In this document: positions 17,041 to 27,293 of the stretch, one piece after another | Position numbering within the stretch: the stretch's first letter is position 1 | How the letters are laid out: every line of letters starts with the position of its first letter | From: Weissella soli | GTDB taxonomy: Bacteria; Bacillota; Bacilli; Lactobacillales; Lactobacillaceae | Direction of reading: 5' to 3' | Assembly (NCBI RefSeq): GCF_001761545.1 | Contig: NZ_CP017326.1 | Coordinates: forward strand, 1,178,001 to 1,242,000 | Length of the DNA: 64,000 nt | Notes under the pieces: generated by a model | What the model saw: the letters and a program-made list of their open reading frames with translations, nothing else | Told to the model about the DNA's origin: nothing | The model's database searches: none | Program-made: the position numbers and the translations under genes

Positions 17041-19155
17041 TTAATTAGAACTAGTCGAAGATTCTGCTGAAGATGAACTGGAACTGCTTGAAGAAGATGA
17101 CGTTTTTGTGCCCGTTGAGACAGATACCGTAATGGTACCGCCCTTTGAAACTCGCTCACCTGCAGTTGGACTTTGATCCGTAACTGTCCCCTTTGGTTGC
17201 AGGGAATCAAGATCTGAAGTTTGTTGCACGGTAATGCCATACTTCTTAGCCCAGGCCAAGACGCTCTTGTATGTAGAACCAACAAAGTTTTTTGTTGCCA
17301 CTGAATCTGAAATATTGATATTGACCGTTTCACTTTGACTAATCTTTTGACCAGGCACCACACTTTGGTTAATGACCTTACCGTAGTCTACTGAATCCGA
17401 AGTGATCTCATTAAAGTAAACCGTCAAATCAAGTGCATCGGCCTTGGCCTGTGCCTCGGCCTTAGTCATATCACTAAAGTCAGGTACCGTAATTTGCTTT
17501 TCACCCTTTGAGACCTTGAAAGTTACCGTTGTATCACTTGGTACAACCTTTTTCTCAGCATCAATATCTTGTGAAACGATGTAGCCAACCGGCACCAAAT
17601 CACTATTAACCTTCTCTTGTTGAACAGTGTAACCCTTTGCACGCAGGGTGGCCGCCACTAGTGAGTACTTTTCGTTCTCATATTCACCAAAACGGACATG
17701 CTTAGCCCCCTTAGACACTTCGATGTTGACCGCAGTGCCTTCATTGACTTGCGCACCCTTCTTTGGATTAGTTGTAATAACCTTGCCTTTATCTACCTTC
17801 TTTGAGTAGACATATTTGACGTTACCAACTTTTAAATCATTTTCCTTCAAAGTAGTTTTAACTTGTGCCAAGCTTTTACCATTCAACTCGGCAATGGTCA
17901 CTTTATCTGGAATAATATAATTCATCGCGGCCAAGACAACCGCTAGCGTCACCAATAAGCCAATGGCATATACCAAGAAGCGCCACTTAGACTTGGCTGG
18001 TTTCACCATTTCAAAGGCCACAACCACACCATCTTCAACTGTGATTTTGGCTTCTTTAGCCTTCTTGACGGTCGACCATAAATCCTGTTTTAAGATAAAC
18101 CGCTGACGCTCTTTAGTATCGGGCATCAAAACATTGATATAATCCTCACGCAAGCCAGCTGCCTTACGCCCGTTAGTCTCTTTCCCAGTCACGGCCACCA
18201 AATACGTTTGGCGTTGTTTTGCTACTTCAGGAGCGACACTGTCATTTTGGTCAGTAATTGGCAAGACACGGGTGGCACTATTATCGACAATGGTTTTGAT
18301 TTTTTCGACGCCAAACCGTGTTTCATTAATTCGCTCTGGTGCCAAAACAGTACTCAAATCACGCCGCATTTCGGTCACATTTGCATAACGATCCATCGGA
18401 TTCTTCTGCATTGCCCGTAAAATCACGTTTTCCAATGCCTGTGGGATCCGTGGGTCAAAGTCGCGTACATAAGGAATCGGTGCGCGTGCATGCTTCACCG
18501 CAATGGCGACCGCATCATCAGCATCAAATGGCACCACCCCGGTCAACATTTCATATAACATGACCCCTAAGGCATAGATATCGCTGCGATTGGTCGCCCC
18601 CTCACCCTTAACTTGTTCAGGTGACATGTAGTGCACTGAGCCAATCGCGGTGTTGGTGGCCGTCATACCTGCTTCACTTTGGCCAGTCGCAATCCCGAAA
18701 TCAGTAATTTTGGGATTCCCCTGGACGTCGATCAACACATTTTGTGGTTTCAAATCGCGATGGATAATATCATGCGCGTGGGCTTCTTCCACGCCCGCTA
18801 AAATACCATCATAAATATCCACGACACGGGTGACTGGAATTGGTTTACGCATCGCGATGTAGCGCTTAAGATCGGTACCTTCAATATACTCAGTAACTAA
18901 GTATTGCATCGCTTCGTCTTCACCATAATCATAGACTTGAATGATATTGGCATGATTTAATTCAGCCGTTGCTGCAATTTCATTTTCAAATCGGTGTCGC
19001 ACCGTGGGATTATCACGCAAATCGAGCCGTAACATTTTGATCGTCACATCTCGACCTAAAATCAAATCATGCGCGCGGTAGACATTCGCCATGCCACCTT
19101 CACCAAGGGGTTCTATGATCTTATAGCGATCTCCAATAATTTCGTTAATACGCAT
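17041..19155 (-). CDS. prkC: PASTA-domain serine/threonine kinase (PrkC/StkP family)
   Basis: A membrane kinase that senses peptidoglycan or lipid II and adjusts cell-wall growth. The cytoplasmic kinase domain (about 1-270) has the glycine loop GEGGMANV, HRDLKPQN and DFG (ITDFGIA). A basic linker and one membrane helix (about 370-395) lead to four extracellular PASTA repeats, each ending near 'VSKG' or 'VSTG'. The protein ends in a tail of about 20 residues made almost only of serine. 704 residues. It is 3 nt downstream of its PP2C phosphatase. Confidence 0.96.
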   Translation of the reverse strand: MRINEIIGDRYKIIEPLGEGGMANVYRAHDLILGRDVTIKMLRLDLRDNPTVRHRFENEIAATAELNHANIIQVYDYGEDEAMQYLVTEYIEGTDLKRYIAMRKPIPVTRVVDIYDGILAGVEEAHAHDIIHRDLKPQNVLIDVQGNPKITDFGIATGQSEAGMTATNTAIGSVHYMSPEQVKGEGATNRSDIYALGVMLYEMLTGVVPFDADDAVAIAVKHARAPIPYVRDFDPRIPQALENVILRAMQKNPMDRYANVTEMRRDLSTVLAPERINETRFGVEKIKTIVDNSATRVLPITDQNDSVAPEVAKQRQTYLVAVTGKETNGRKAAGLREDYINVLMPDTKERQRFILKQDLWSTVKKAKEAKITVEDGVVVAFEMVKPAKSKWRFLVYAIGLLVTLAVVLAAMNYIIPDKVTIAELNGKSLAQVKTTLKENDLKVGNVKYVYSKKVDKGKVITTNPKKGAQVNEGTAVNIEVSKGAKHVRFGEYENEKYSLVAATLRAKGYTVQQEKVNSDLVPVGYIVSQDIDAEKKVVPSDTTVTFKVSKGEKQITVPDFSDMTKAEAQAKADALDLTVYFNEITSDSVDYGKVINQSVVPGQKISQSETVNINISDSVATKNFVGSTYKSVLAWAKKYGITVQQTSDLDSLQPKGTVTDQSPTAGERVSKGGTITVSVSTGTKTSSSSSSSSSSSAESSTSSN

Positions 19156-19158
19156 CTA

Positions 19159-19899
19159 TTAGAGCTCCTTTCCGTCTTGATAGCCAAGCAATACCGTAAT
19201 ATTATCGGGACTACCTTTTGCATTTGCTTTTGAAATTAAGCCGGCAACAGCATCAGAAATACTATCAGCCTCATGAATCGTATTAATAATCTCAGCATCT
19301 GACAGCACTTTACCAAGCCCGTCAGTGGTTAGCATCAATAGGTCACCCGTTTCAACCTTAAAATCATGTATCTCAGGGTCAGCTTCTTCATTCACACCTA
19401 GTTGACGTGTCACTAGATTCCGGCCTGGATGTTCGGCCGCTTCCGTCGGCGTAATCGCCCCACGACGGAGCAATTCACTAGCAAGATTATGATCTTGCGT
19501 CAGTTGCACAATCTGCGCATTACGTAACATATACGCTCGTGAATCACCCAAATTGGCGACGACAACTTGGTTTGGCAAAACAACAGCTATCACTAGTGTT
19601 GTCGCCATACCTTGGAGGGTTTTATAACGCTTAGCCGCGGTTAAAATCAATTCATTCTCACGTTGCGTATGAGCATAAATCCATTCCTTGACCTCAGCTA
19701 CACCTTGCAGCGTTGAGGTCTCCCAGTCATTTCCAATGTGTGAAACCGCCATTGTCGCAGCGACATCCCCAGCATTTTGGCCACCGACACCATCTGCTAC
19801 AATCGCAAGTTGTAGACCGTTTTTATTTACAAAAACATCGACGTAGTCTTGATTATCGGCTCGTCGGGTGCCTTTATCTGTGGAAAAAGCGAGTTTCAT
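19159..19899 (-). CDS. prpC: PP2C-type serine/threonine phosphatase (PrpC/Stp)
   Basis: Reverses PASTA-kinase phosphorylation. A metal-dependent PPM phosphatase of 246 residues with the motifs RADNQD, VADGVGG (metal-binding Asp), GDSRAYM, TTDGL and SPDNITV. The ATG at 19899 (MKLAFSTDKG) follows AAAGGACTTTCT, while the longer frame upstream has no ribosome-binding site. It is sandwiched between rsmB and the kinase, as in most Firmicutes. Confidence 0.95.
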   Translation of the reverse strand: MKLAFSTDKGTRRADNQDYVDVFVNKNGLQLAIVADGVGGQNAGDVAATMAVSHIGNDWETSTLQGVAEVKEWIYAHTQRENELILTAAKRYKTLQGMATTLVIAVVLPNQVVVANLGDSRAYMLRNAQIVQLTQDHNLASELLRRGAITPTEAAEHPGRNLVTRQLGVNEEADPEIHDFKVETGDLLMLTTDGLGKVLSDAEIINTIHEADSISDAVAGLISKANAKGSPDNITVLLGYQDGKEL

Positions 19900-19945
19900 A
19901 GAAAGTCCTTTCAAAGAGAATTTTTTCAATTATTTCTATTATGCC

Positions 19946-21325
19946 TTATTTCGTTGCTTTTTTCACCAATGTTGCAATGAAAAAACCATCAGAATCGTAA
20001 TCATCTGGATACATATGCAACATTCCCTCTTCATCAAGCGCATTCAGCTCATAGGCTGTTTCAGTCGGTACAAGTTCAAATTCAGGATGTGTCGTGACAA
20101 ATTGATGGACAACATCCTCATTTTCTGCACTGAGAATCGTGCATGTCCCGTAAACTAGACGACCGCCAACTTTCAACTTGTCAGCTACTGAATCTAAGAT
20201 GCCTAATTGAATTTTTTGTAGACTGAGACTGTCTGCCATGGTCTTATCATAGCGAATTTCAGGCTTACGTCGCAGCAAGCCAAACCCTGAACATGGTGCA
20301 TCCACTAGAATGCGATCAAAAAATTCGTCGGCGAAAGCTTCATCAACTTGACGTGCATCTAAATTACGTGCTGAAATTCGGTCAGCTACGTGCAAACGTT
20401 CCGCATTTTGATTAATTAACTGGATCTTGTGATCATGGATATCAAGTGCTTCGACACGCCCACCCACTGTTGCATCAAGATAGGTCGCAATTTGCGTCGT
20501 TTTCCCACCAGGAGCAGCCGCCGCATCTAATACGTGATGCCCCGGTTCGATTTGTAGGCTAGGCGCCATCAACATAGCAGATTCATCTTGAAGAGTCACC
20601 AAACCATCCTGAAAAGCCTGTGATGAGGCTACATGACCACCATGCAATAACAGTGCCTCAGGTACAACCTTTGAAGGCGTCACCGTGAAGCCCTCCGCCT
20701 CTAATGCGGTTGTTGCTGCAGCGACCGTTGTCACTGCCAAATTCACCCGAGCTGATTGAGCTGGTGCTTCATTAATCGCCCCTGCAATCGCAGTAGCTTT
20801 TTCGACCCCTAACTCGGCGGTCAACTCTTCGATTAACCAGACAGGTAAAGAAGCTGCAATCGATAAGCGTTGGACAGGATCAGTGATATCATCAATCGCC
20901 CGGACACCTTGACGATCAATCGCATGAAGAACACCCGTCACAAACTTACGTGTGCCGTCATGTCCTCGCCGTTTAGCAATGGCAATCGCTTCATCAAAAA
21001 TGGCATGATTGGGCACTTTATCCAAGTATTCCATCTGAAAAAGTGAGATGTAAAGTAATTCTTTGACCCAAGCATCCAATTTTTTCCAATCAGCCACAAA
21101 AGGGTGCAACCAGTATTCTAAGGTTAACCGATGCTGAATCACACCATAAGTCATCGTTGTCATCAAATGAATATCACGTTCTTCTAATTGTGATTGTTTA
21201 ATAATTTGATTTAATTGCAGATTTGAATAGGCACCATTTTGAATTTTTTCAAGTGCGCGTACGGCTAAGGCACGCGGATTCTTTTGTTCCCAGCCTGCGA
21301 TGACGTTACTCTTACCTTTACTCAT
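19946..21325 (-). CDS. rsmB: 16S rRNA (cytosine-967-C5)-methyltransferase
   Basis: A SAM-dependent RNA methyltransferase of the Sun/NOL1 family, 459 residues. The N-terminal NusB-like helical domain (about 1-150) is followed by the Rossmann catalytic domain. That has the SAM-binding AAAAPGGKTTQIA segment, the motif IV cysteine DAPCSGFG, and the motif VI cysteine GTCTILSAEN. It overlaps the end of fmt by 8 nt, indicating coupled translation. Confidence 0.96.
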   Translation of the reverse strand: MSKGKSNVIAGWEQKNPRALAVRALEKIQNGAYSNLQLNQIIKQSQLEERDIHLMTTMTYGVIQHRLTLEYWLHPFVADWKKLDAWVKELLYISLFQMEYLDKVPNHAIFDEAIAIAKRRGHDGTRKFVTGVLHAIDRQGVRAIDDITDPVQRLSIAASLPVWLIEELTAELGVEKATAIAGAINEAPAQSARVNLAVTTVAAATTALEAEGFTVTPSKVVPEALLLHGGHVASSQAFQDGLVTLQDESAMLMAPSLQIEPGHHVLDAAAAPGGKTTQIATYLDATVGGRVEALDIHDHKIQLINQNAERLHVADRISARNLDARQVDEAFADEFFDRILVDAPCSGFGLLRRKPEIRYDKTMADSLSLQKIQLGILDSVADKLKVGGRLVYGTCTILSAENEDVVHQFVTTHPEFELVPTETAYELNALDEEGMLHMYPDDYDSDGFFIATLVKKATK

Positions 21326-22274
21326 GTGTAATTACCTGATCTCCCTCTACAAACTGCGCGTGTCCATTTAAATAGGCTGTGATTGCCATCTTTGGTTTTC
21401 CAGCTGGTTGAATTTCATCAATCGCCACGGCATGGCCATCCCCCGCTGCAATCCAAAGTGCATGTTTATCTTTCTTGACGACCGTACCTGGTAAAACTTT
21501 AAAAGTTACATCTTCTACGAGGTGCGCCTGTTGAATTTTTGTCCGGATCCCATTGATCGTCGTATGGGCGATTGGCATCGGATAAAGACCCCGAATGTGA
21601 TTCCAAACTTGGCGTGCTGACTTTGACCAATCAAGCACTTCTTCTTCTGGTTTAATCGTTGGTGAGAAGGTCACTTCATTTGGATCTTGCGGTGTCGCTA
21701 CATTGGTGCCATCAATGAGACTTGGCAAAGTAGCCATCAACAAATCGCGGCCAAGTATTGATAGCTTATCAAATAACGTCCCTGTATTATCGGTATCCAA
21801 AATAGGTAGCTTAGCGACTGATAGAACATCACCCGCATCCATTTCCTTAACCATATACATAATAGATACTCCAGTTTCAGCGTCACCATTCATCACTGCG
21901 TAATGAATAGGAGCACCGCCCCGATACTTTGGAAGTAACGAAGCGTGCACATTAATCGCACCAATCTTGGCAGCATGTAAGAGTTTGGTTGGTAAAAATT
22001 GACCGTAGGCGGCAGTGATCATGATCTCTGGTGCCAGCGCAATAATTTCAGCCATCTCCGGCGAACCAGACAACTTCTCCGGTTGTAAGACTTTAATATT
22101 TGCTGCCACGGCAGCTGCTTTAACCGGTGACGGTGTCAGCACCCGCTTTCGACCAACTGGTCGATCTGGTTGAGTTAAAACCGCCATCACATCATACGCT
22201 GGGTCATCGATCAGCGCTTGTAAAATCCCTACTGAGAACCCTGGGGTGCCCATAAAGACAATTTTTGTAGTCAT
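21318..22274 (-). CDS. fmt: Methionyl-tRNA formyltransferase
   Basis: Formylates Met on initiator tRNA using 10-formyl-THF. 318 residues. The N-terminal transferase domain starts TKIVFMGTPGFS and carries the catalytic Asn-His-Asp set (INVHASLLPKYRGGAPI, then a VSIMYM strand followed by KEMDAGDVL). A C-terminal OB-like tRNA-binding domain follows. It lies between priA and rsmB. The initiator tRNA in this window (42610-42683) keeps the C1:A72 mismatch Fmt recognises. Confidence 0.97.
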   Translation of the reverse strand: MTTKIVFMGTPGFSVGILQALIDDPAYDVMAVLTQPDRPVGRKRVLTPSPVKAAAVAANIKVLQPEKLSGSPEMAEIIALAPEIMITAAYGQFLPTKLLHAAKIGAINVHASLLPKYRGGAPIHYAVMNGDAETGVSIMYMVKEMDAGDVLSVAKLPILDTDNTGTLFDKLSILGRDLLMATLPSLIDGTNVATPQDPNEVTFSPTIKPEEEVLDWSKSARQVWNHIRGLYPMPIAHTTINGIRTKIQQAHLVEDVTFKVLPGTVVKKDKHALWIAAGDGHAVAIDEIQPAGKPKMAITAYLNGHAQFVEGDQVITHE

Positions 22275-22302
22275 GTTGTTTTCCTCACTTTAATTGATAT
22301 GT

Positions 22303-22320
22303 ATGGTGAGTTAACTCACC
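22303..22320. repeat. Short palindrome between priA and fmt
   Basis: GGTGAGTTAACTCACC is a perfect 16-bp palindrome just after the priA stop. No T run follows on the minus strand. It could be an RNA hairpin that protects or separates messages, or a protein site. Confidence 0.4.
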
Positions 22321-22321
22321 G

Positions 22322-24754
22322 TTAAATGAAATTAACTGGATCACGATCAATCGACAACATCGTGCCATGTTTAGCTAACCTTTGCGCGCCCTCTGCGAGC
22401 TCCAACAAAGCCTGTTCTAAACCTTCATCATGTTTAAATTTAATCAATACTCGATAATAATACTTATTTTTCAAACGGCGTACCGCCCCACTCGATGGTC
22501 CCAAAATCACCGTCTCAGGTGCGATTTTATTTTGCAACCATTTCACGGTTGCATATGCGACTTTAGCCGCTTCAGCTTCCGTCTCATTAGCAAATTTTAA
22601 CTGAATGGCATAAAAATATGGCGCATAATTCCAGGCGTGTCGTAGTTGCATTTCCGTTTGATAAAATGCTTCATAATTTTGTTCCCGAGCAAGCTGAATG
22701 GCATAATGATCAGGATTAAAGGTTTGAATAACGACTTCTCCCGCTTTATCAGCCCGCCCAGCCCGCCCAGCTACTTGGGTCAGGAGTTGAAATGTCTTTT
22801 CGCTGGCGCGGTAATCGGGTAAGCCCAACGTTGTGTCGGCGTTTAGTACCCCAACCAACGTCACGTCAGGGAAATCAAGACCCTTGGCAATCATCTGCGT
22901 TCCTAAAAGAATATCGGCTTCTTTATCACCGAAGCTTTGCAGCATTTTATCAGTAGCACCTTTTTTGCGAGATGTATCCACATCCATGCGAATCACCCGG
23001 GCATCTGGGACGATATCCTGCAAGAGTTCTTCAATTTTTTCAGTACCGGTACCATATGGACTGATCCGCCGTGAGCCACAATTTGCACAAACTTGCGGAA
23101 TTATTTCATTATAACCACAATAATGACATTCAAGACGGCCCGTCTCCTTGTGAACAGTTAACGCCAAATCACAGTTTTTACAACGCGGTACATATCCACA
23201 GTCGCGACACATCATAAAATTAGCATAACCGCGGCGATTTAGCATTAACACGGTCTGTTCATGACGGTCTAACCGATCTTTTAATTTTTCCACGAGCAGT
23301 GGTGAAAAATTTTCTTCGCCAGAATTTTGCATGACTTCACGCATATCAACCACCACTGCCTCTGGCAAAGGATTATGTTGGGCGCGCTTGGTTAACCGTA
23401 ATAACTCATAGACACCCCGTTGTGCCCGGGCCCGACTTTCAAGTGATGGTGTGGCAGAACCTAATACAACGGTCGCGCCATGATAACGGGCGCGCCACAG
23501 CGCCACATCACGCGCATGATAACGCGGATTTTCATCTTGTTTATAGGTGGCTTCATGCTCTTCATCGATGATAATCAACCCGATATTCTTTAAAGGTGCA
23601 AAGACCGCCGACCGGGCACCCACCACCACGTTCACTTCATCACGCTCCACGCGCCGCCACTCATCATAACGCTCACCATCGGACAAACCTGAATGCATCA
23701 CCGCCACAGTATCACCAAAGCGTCCCTGTACCCGTCGCACCATTTGCGGTGTGAGCGTAATTTCAGGAACGAGCATCATGGCTGTTTTACCTTGTGAAAT
23801 TGTCTCAGCAATGGCATGTAAATAAACTTCAGTTTTACCAGAACCGGTAATGCCTTCTAGCAAGAAAGTGTCCGTACCCGCACGCGTCAACGTGGTCGCA
23901 ATTTTATCATAAGCCAACTGTTGTTCAGCATTGAGCGTCAAAGGTTCTGTTCGTGCCACGGGCTGACTAAGCTGTGGTAATCGATAGGTTTCAATTTCAT
24001 CGCGTCGTAGCCAACCGGCCGCAGCCGCCGTATTTAAATCAGCCGATGTCACATGAAGCTGTTGCATAACAGCCCGTGCTAATAACACTTTGCCCTGTGC
24101 TTGTTGCATCAAAAAGGTGAGGATACGCGCTTTCTTTTTTGCCGTTGCTGGCAATTGTTGTCGCAGTGCCTCATAAAACGATGCTTCTGCTAAAACCTCA
24201 ATGACCGGGGCAGTTTTCACACGAGCCTGATTTTCGACATGATAACCAACCTGAATGGCTTTACTCATTTGGTAGCGTTTTAAGACCGGCAATAATTCCT
24301 CATCAATCTCATCAACGGCAAATGGTACTTCAAAGCGATCTGCAAATAACTGTTGCACGCGTTCATCCGTGACCGCTGTTTGATCAACTAGTTGCAGCGT
24401 TTTCGTATATTTTGCCCGCATCACATTTGGGAGCATTGTTTGAAAAACCGAAATTTGAAAGGAAAAATTTTCGGTTGCCAGCCATTGCCCGAGTGCCAAC
24501 AATTCAGTATTAAGCACCGGTTCAAGTTCAATAATATCATCCACGGCTTTGACTTTAGTCACATCAACGTTCGTTGGTAATGTGTCTAACACAGCCGTGA
24601 CAAAACCTTGAATCCGCCGATTACCTTTTCCAAAAGGAACCACAATCCGCATCCCTGGTGAGATTAAATCGGTGAATTTTTCTGGCACGCGATAGGTATA
24701 TGGCTGATTGGTTTGCATCGTTGGGACGTCCACGATTGCTGTTATATAATTCAT
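22322..24754 (-). CDS. priA: Primosomal protein N' (PriA helicase)
   Basis: A 3'-5' helicase that reloads the replisome at stalled forks. 810 residues. The N-terminal DNA-binding domain starts with VPTMQTNQPYTYRVP. The motor has Walker A GITGSGKTEVY, the DEEH box (IIDEEHEATYKQDE), and GSATPSLES. A zinc-binding insert has four CXXC pairs (CRDCG, CKNC, CHYCG, CANCG). It ends with the helicase motif AGRAGRADKAG and a C-terminal domain. The ATG at 24754 follows AAGGAGTCTTT. First gene of the block ending at thiN. Confidence 0.97.
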   Translation of the reverse strand: MNYITAIVDVPTMQTNQPYTYRVPEKFTDLISPGMRIVVPFGKGNRRIQGFVTAVLDTLPTNVDVTKVKAVDDIIELEPVLNTELLALGQWLATENFSFQISVFQTMLPNVMRAKYTKTLQLVDQTAVTDERVQQLFADRFEVPFAVDEIDEELLPVLKRYQMSKAIQVGYHVENQARVKTAPVIEVLAEASFYEALRQQLPATAKKKARILTFLMQQAQGKVLLARAVMQQLHVTSADLNTAAAAGWLRRDEIETYRLPQLSQPVARTEPLTLNAEQQLAYDKIATTLTRAGTDTFLLEGITGSGKTEVYLHAIAETISQGKTAMMLVPEITLTPQMVRRVQGRFGDTVAVMHSGLSDGERYDEWRRVERDEVNVVVGARSAVFAPLKNIGLIIIDEEHEATYKQDENPRYHARDVALWRARYHGATVVLGSATPSLESRARAQRGVYELLRLTKRAQHNPLPEAVVVDMREVMQNSGEENFSPLLVEKLKDRLDRHEQTVLMLNRRGYANFMMCRDCGYVPRCKNCDLALTVHKETGRLECHYCGYNEIIPQVCANCGSRRISPYGTGTEKIEELLQDIVPDARVIRMDVDTSRKKGATDKMLQSFGDKEADILLGTQMIAKGLDFPDVTLVGVLNADTTLGLPDYRASEKTFQLLTQVAGRAGRADKAGEVVIQTFNPDHYAIQLAREQNYEAFYQTEMQLRHAWNYAPYFYAIQLKFANETEAEAAKVAYATVKWLQNKIAPETVILGPSSGAVRRLKNKYYYRVLIKFKHDEGLEQALLELAEGAQRLAKHGTMLSIDRDPVNFI

Positions 24755-24860
24755 AAAGACTCCTTTCTAGTCGATGACTTATTTTATATATTAAACTGCT
24801 TGTCAAAAATATGACCATCATTACTATTCTACCAGAAAAATGATGGCATCCAAAACGCAG

Positions 24861-24893
24861 AAATGCCTAGGTCATCAAGATGACCTAGGCATT
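24861..24893 (-). terminator. Terminator-like perfect hairpin after ackA
   Basis: AATGCCTAGGTCATC and its exact inverse flank a 2-base loop, 11 nt past the ackA stop. The following T tract is short (TTTCTG), so it may stabilise the message as well as end it. Confidence 0.65.
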
Positions 24894-24903
24894 CGCTTTA
24901 CGA

Positions 24904-26091
24904 TTAATTATTCTTCAATGACTCCACATCACGAGCAATCATCAATTCTTCATCCGTTGGAATCAAGAAAACCTTCGCCGTTGAATCGGGGGTAGACAAT
25001 TCAGTTTCCTCACCACGAACCTTATTGGCTTCAGCATCCATCTTAATACCCATGAAGTTTAGCTTTTCAATAATATGCTCACGTTGCGGATCTGAATTTT
25101 CACCAATTCCGGCCGTGAAGACAATGGCATCGACGCCACCAAGTTCAACAATGTATTGACCGATGTAGCGTAACACGCGGTTTTCCCACATTTCAACGGC
25201 CAATTTAGCATGTTTATTAGTATCTTCAACGGCCAACAAATCACGCATATCTGGTGACAAAGTTGAAATCCCTAGCATACCTGACTTCTTGTTCAAGATA
25301 TCTAGCATTTCTTCATTTGACAAGTTTTCCTTCTCTTGAATGTAATAAATCAAAGAAGGATCAACATCACCGACACGGGTTGACATCATCACACCTGCCA
25401 ATGGCGTGAAGCCCATTGACGTATCTAATGACTTACCATCCTTGATGGCCGTAATTGAAGCACCGGCACCCAAGTGCAATGTGATTAGCTTCAATTCTTC
25501 CAATGGCTTACCCATCAGTTCAGCAGCGCGTTGGGCTACATAGCGATGTGATGTGCCATGAGCCCCATACTTACGGGCACCATAACGCGTGTAATATTGG
25601 TATGGCAATGGGTAAAGGTAGTTAACCTCAGGCATTGTTTGATGGAAGGCGGTGTCAAAGACCGCAACTGATAGGGCATCTGGCAACAATTTCTTGAATG
25701 CGCGAATTCCAGTAGCGTTAGCTGGATTGTGCAATGGTGCATAAGCTGCCAAGCGATCAATCTTGTTTAGCACTTCATCGTCGACAATAACTGAATGGTT
25801 AAAGAACTCACCACCCGCGACGACACGGTGACCAACACCTGTAATTTCATGCAAGTCTGCAATCACGTTGTGTTCCTTCATTTGTTCCAACATGTAGTTA
25901 ATGCCTACTTCATGATCGGCAATATTAACGATAGTTTCAAACTTTTCGCCATTGAACTTCAATGTGAAAATTGAATCTGGCAAACCGATGCGTTCGATTT
26001 GTCCCTTCGCAATTACCGTCTCTTCAGGCATTTCGATAAGTTGGAACTTCAATGATGAAGAACCTGCGTTGATTGCCATTGTTTTAGCCAT
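24904..26091 (-). CDS. ackA: Acetate kinase
   Basis: Makes ATP from acetyl phosphate, the energy-yielding end of the phosphoketolase pathway. 395 residues. It has the ASKHA motifs INAGSSSLKF, GHRVVAGG, the catalytic-Asp region VFDTAFHQTMP, HLGAGASI, and GIGENS near the C-terminus. The ATG at 26091 (MAKTMAINAG) was chosen as the family start; GAAGGAG lies 11 nt upstream, and a longer in-frame start 30 nt earlier is less likely. It follows the comG/methyltransferase unit on the same strand, as in many Bacilli. Confidence 0.97.
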   Translation of the reverse strand: MAKTMAINAGSSSLKFQLIEMPEETVIAKGQIERIGLPDSIFTLKFNGEKFETIVNIADHEVGINYMLEQMKEHNVIADLHEITGVGHRVVAGGEFFNHSVIVDDEVLNKIDRLAAYAPLHNPANATGIRAFKKLLPDALSVAVFDTAFHQTMPEVNYLYPLPYQYYTRYGARKYGAHGTSHRYVAQRAAELMGKPLEELKLITLHLGAGASITAIKDGKSLDTSMGFTPLAGVMMSTRVGDVDPSLIYYIQEKENLSNEEMLDILNKKSGMLGISTLSPDMRDLLAVEDTNKHAKLAVEMWENRVLRYIGQYIVELGGVDAIVFTAGIGENSDPQREHIIEKLNFMGIKMDAEANKVRGEETELSTPDSTAKVFLIPTDEELMIARDVESLKNN

Positions 26092-26217
26092 GTTTCCTAA
26101 ATCTCCTTCAATTTGTGGCAAAATACATTTGCGGATGCACCGGCGCCTGTATGAACCAAATTATAGTCTATTCTATCACGATTTCTAGTTTCTGAACTAT
26201 TTGCGCAACCTAAGGCA

Positions 26218-27231
26218 TCAATCCTGGGGCATCTTCAGATGATTGTCTTGCATCCATGTTGAAAATTCACTAATGAATTGTGCGTTTGCTGCTTTATTCG
26301 CCACCTCAGGAATTTGCCCTAACATCACCGGTTCTGCTTGGGTTGCCTGCGCCCCAGCACGTTGCAAAATCAGCAAGACTTTAGCGACTGCTGGATCAAC
26401 AAACAGCTTATCTGGAAAACGCAGCATCCCTTGAAGGTAGACTTCATCAGACTGTAGATATCCGAGCAATTGCTTAGCCTGATCGCTTTCAAATAGGTTA
26501 GCTGGGGCCACAAAAATTCCTAATCCGCCTGGGATCAATTGACGCATCCCCTGTTCAATCAGAAGATGGTGCGCAAAGGTTTTCTCAGGTGCAGCATTGA
26601 CTTGATAATGCGCTACTTCGTCCTTAGGATAATAGCCAACTGGCAAATCGCTAATTAACAAATCTGTGGTGCTTTGGGCGGTCAATGCCACCGCATCACC
26701 GAGTTCTAATTGCCAGTCATACCCAAGTAAGGCCGCTAGACCACTCGCTACTGTCAATAAGGTATCATCGTTATCATAACCAATTACCGTCGTCGTGATC
26801 GCGGCCGTTGCCAATACTTGCGACACGGTAGCCACAAGGTTGCCGCTACCGATGGCAACATCTGTCAGCCGTACACGATCGTGCCCTATCGCAAATTGTT
26901 CAGCAATATATCCGACCCACATGCCGATCGCATCTGGTGTGACTTGGTAGTTTGCTGGCAACCCGTCAGTTTGCATAACTGATACTAAGAGAAACTGTAA
27001 GACTTGCCTTTTTGAGGCTACTGCCAGGTCTTGAAACGCACTGGCAGCAATGAGCGCGTGAATCTGACCTTGCATCTCACCAGACAAACTCGCAAAATCA
27101 ACATCCTCTTGATCTAACATGACCGAAAATAGGATGATCGTAGCTTCAATGGTCGAGATATCTAATTCTGCGGCAATCAATTTAATTGCTTGTTGCAACT
27201 GATTGGTGGCAGTTGTAATTTCTTCATACAT
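26218..27231 (-). CDS. YtxK-like class I SAM-dependent DNA/RNA methyltransferase
   Basis: 337 residues. An N-terminal helical region precedes a Rossmann methyltransferase domain with VAIGSGNLVATV (SAM loop, usually GxG) and LLISDLPVGYYP. The latter corresponds to the N/D-P-P-Y/F catalytic motif of N6-adenine-type enzymes, here as SDLPVGYY. The start at 27231 (MYEEI) is preferred over a longer frame lacking a ribosome-binding site. It lies between comGG and ackA, the same place as B. subtilis ytxK and its streptococcal counterparts. Target and role in competence are unknown. Confidence 0.85.
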   Translation of the reverse strand: MYEEITTATNQLQQAIKLIAAELDISTIEATIILFSVMLDQEDVDFASLSGEMQGQIHALIAASAFQDLAVASKRQVLQFLLVSVMQTDGLPANYQVTPDAIGMWVGYIAEQFAIGHDRVRLTDVAIGSGNLVATVSQVLATAAITTTVIGYDNDDTLLTVASGLAALLGYDWQLELGDAVALTAQSTTDLLISDLPVGYYPKDEVAHYQVNAAPEKTFAHHLLIEQGMRQLIPGGLGIFVAPANLFESDQAKQLLGYLQSDEVYLQGMLRFPDKLFVDPAVAKVLLILQRAGAQATQAEPVMLGQIPEVANKAANAQFISEFSTWMQDNHLKMPQD

Positions 27232-27293
27232 GATTAAGATCCTAATTTCCATCGTATTTTCATGTTTCACGATAGCACAAATCTAACATTTTC

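Noticed and set aside
17041-17110. Serine-codon repeat at the kinase C-terminus as a phase-variable tract
   Set aside because: The codons are mixed (AGT, TCT, AGC, TCA), not a uniform short repeat, so slippage is unlikely.
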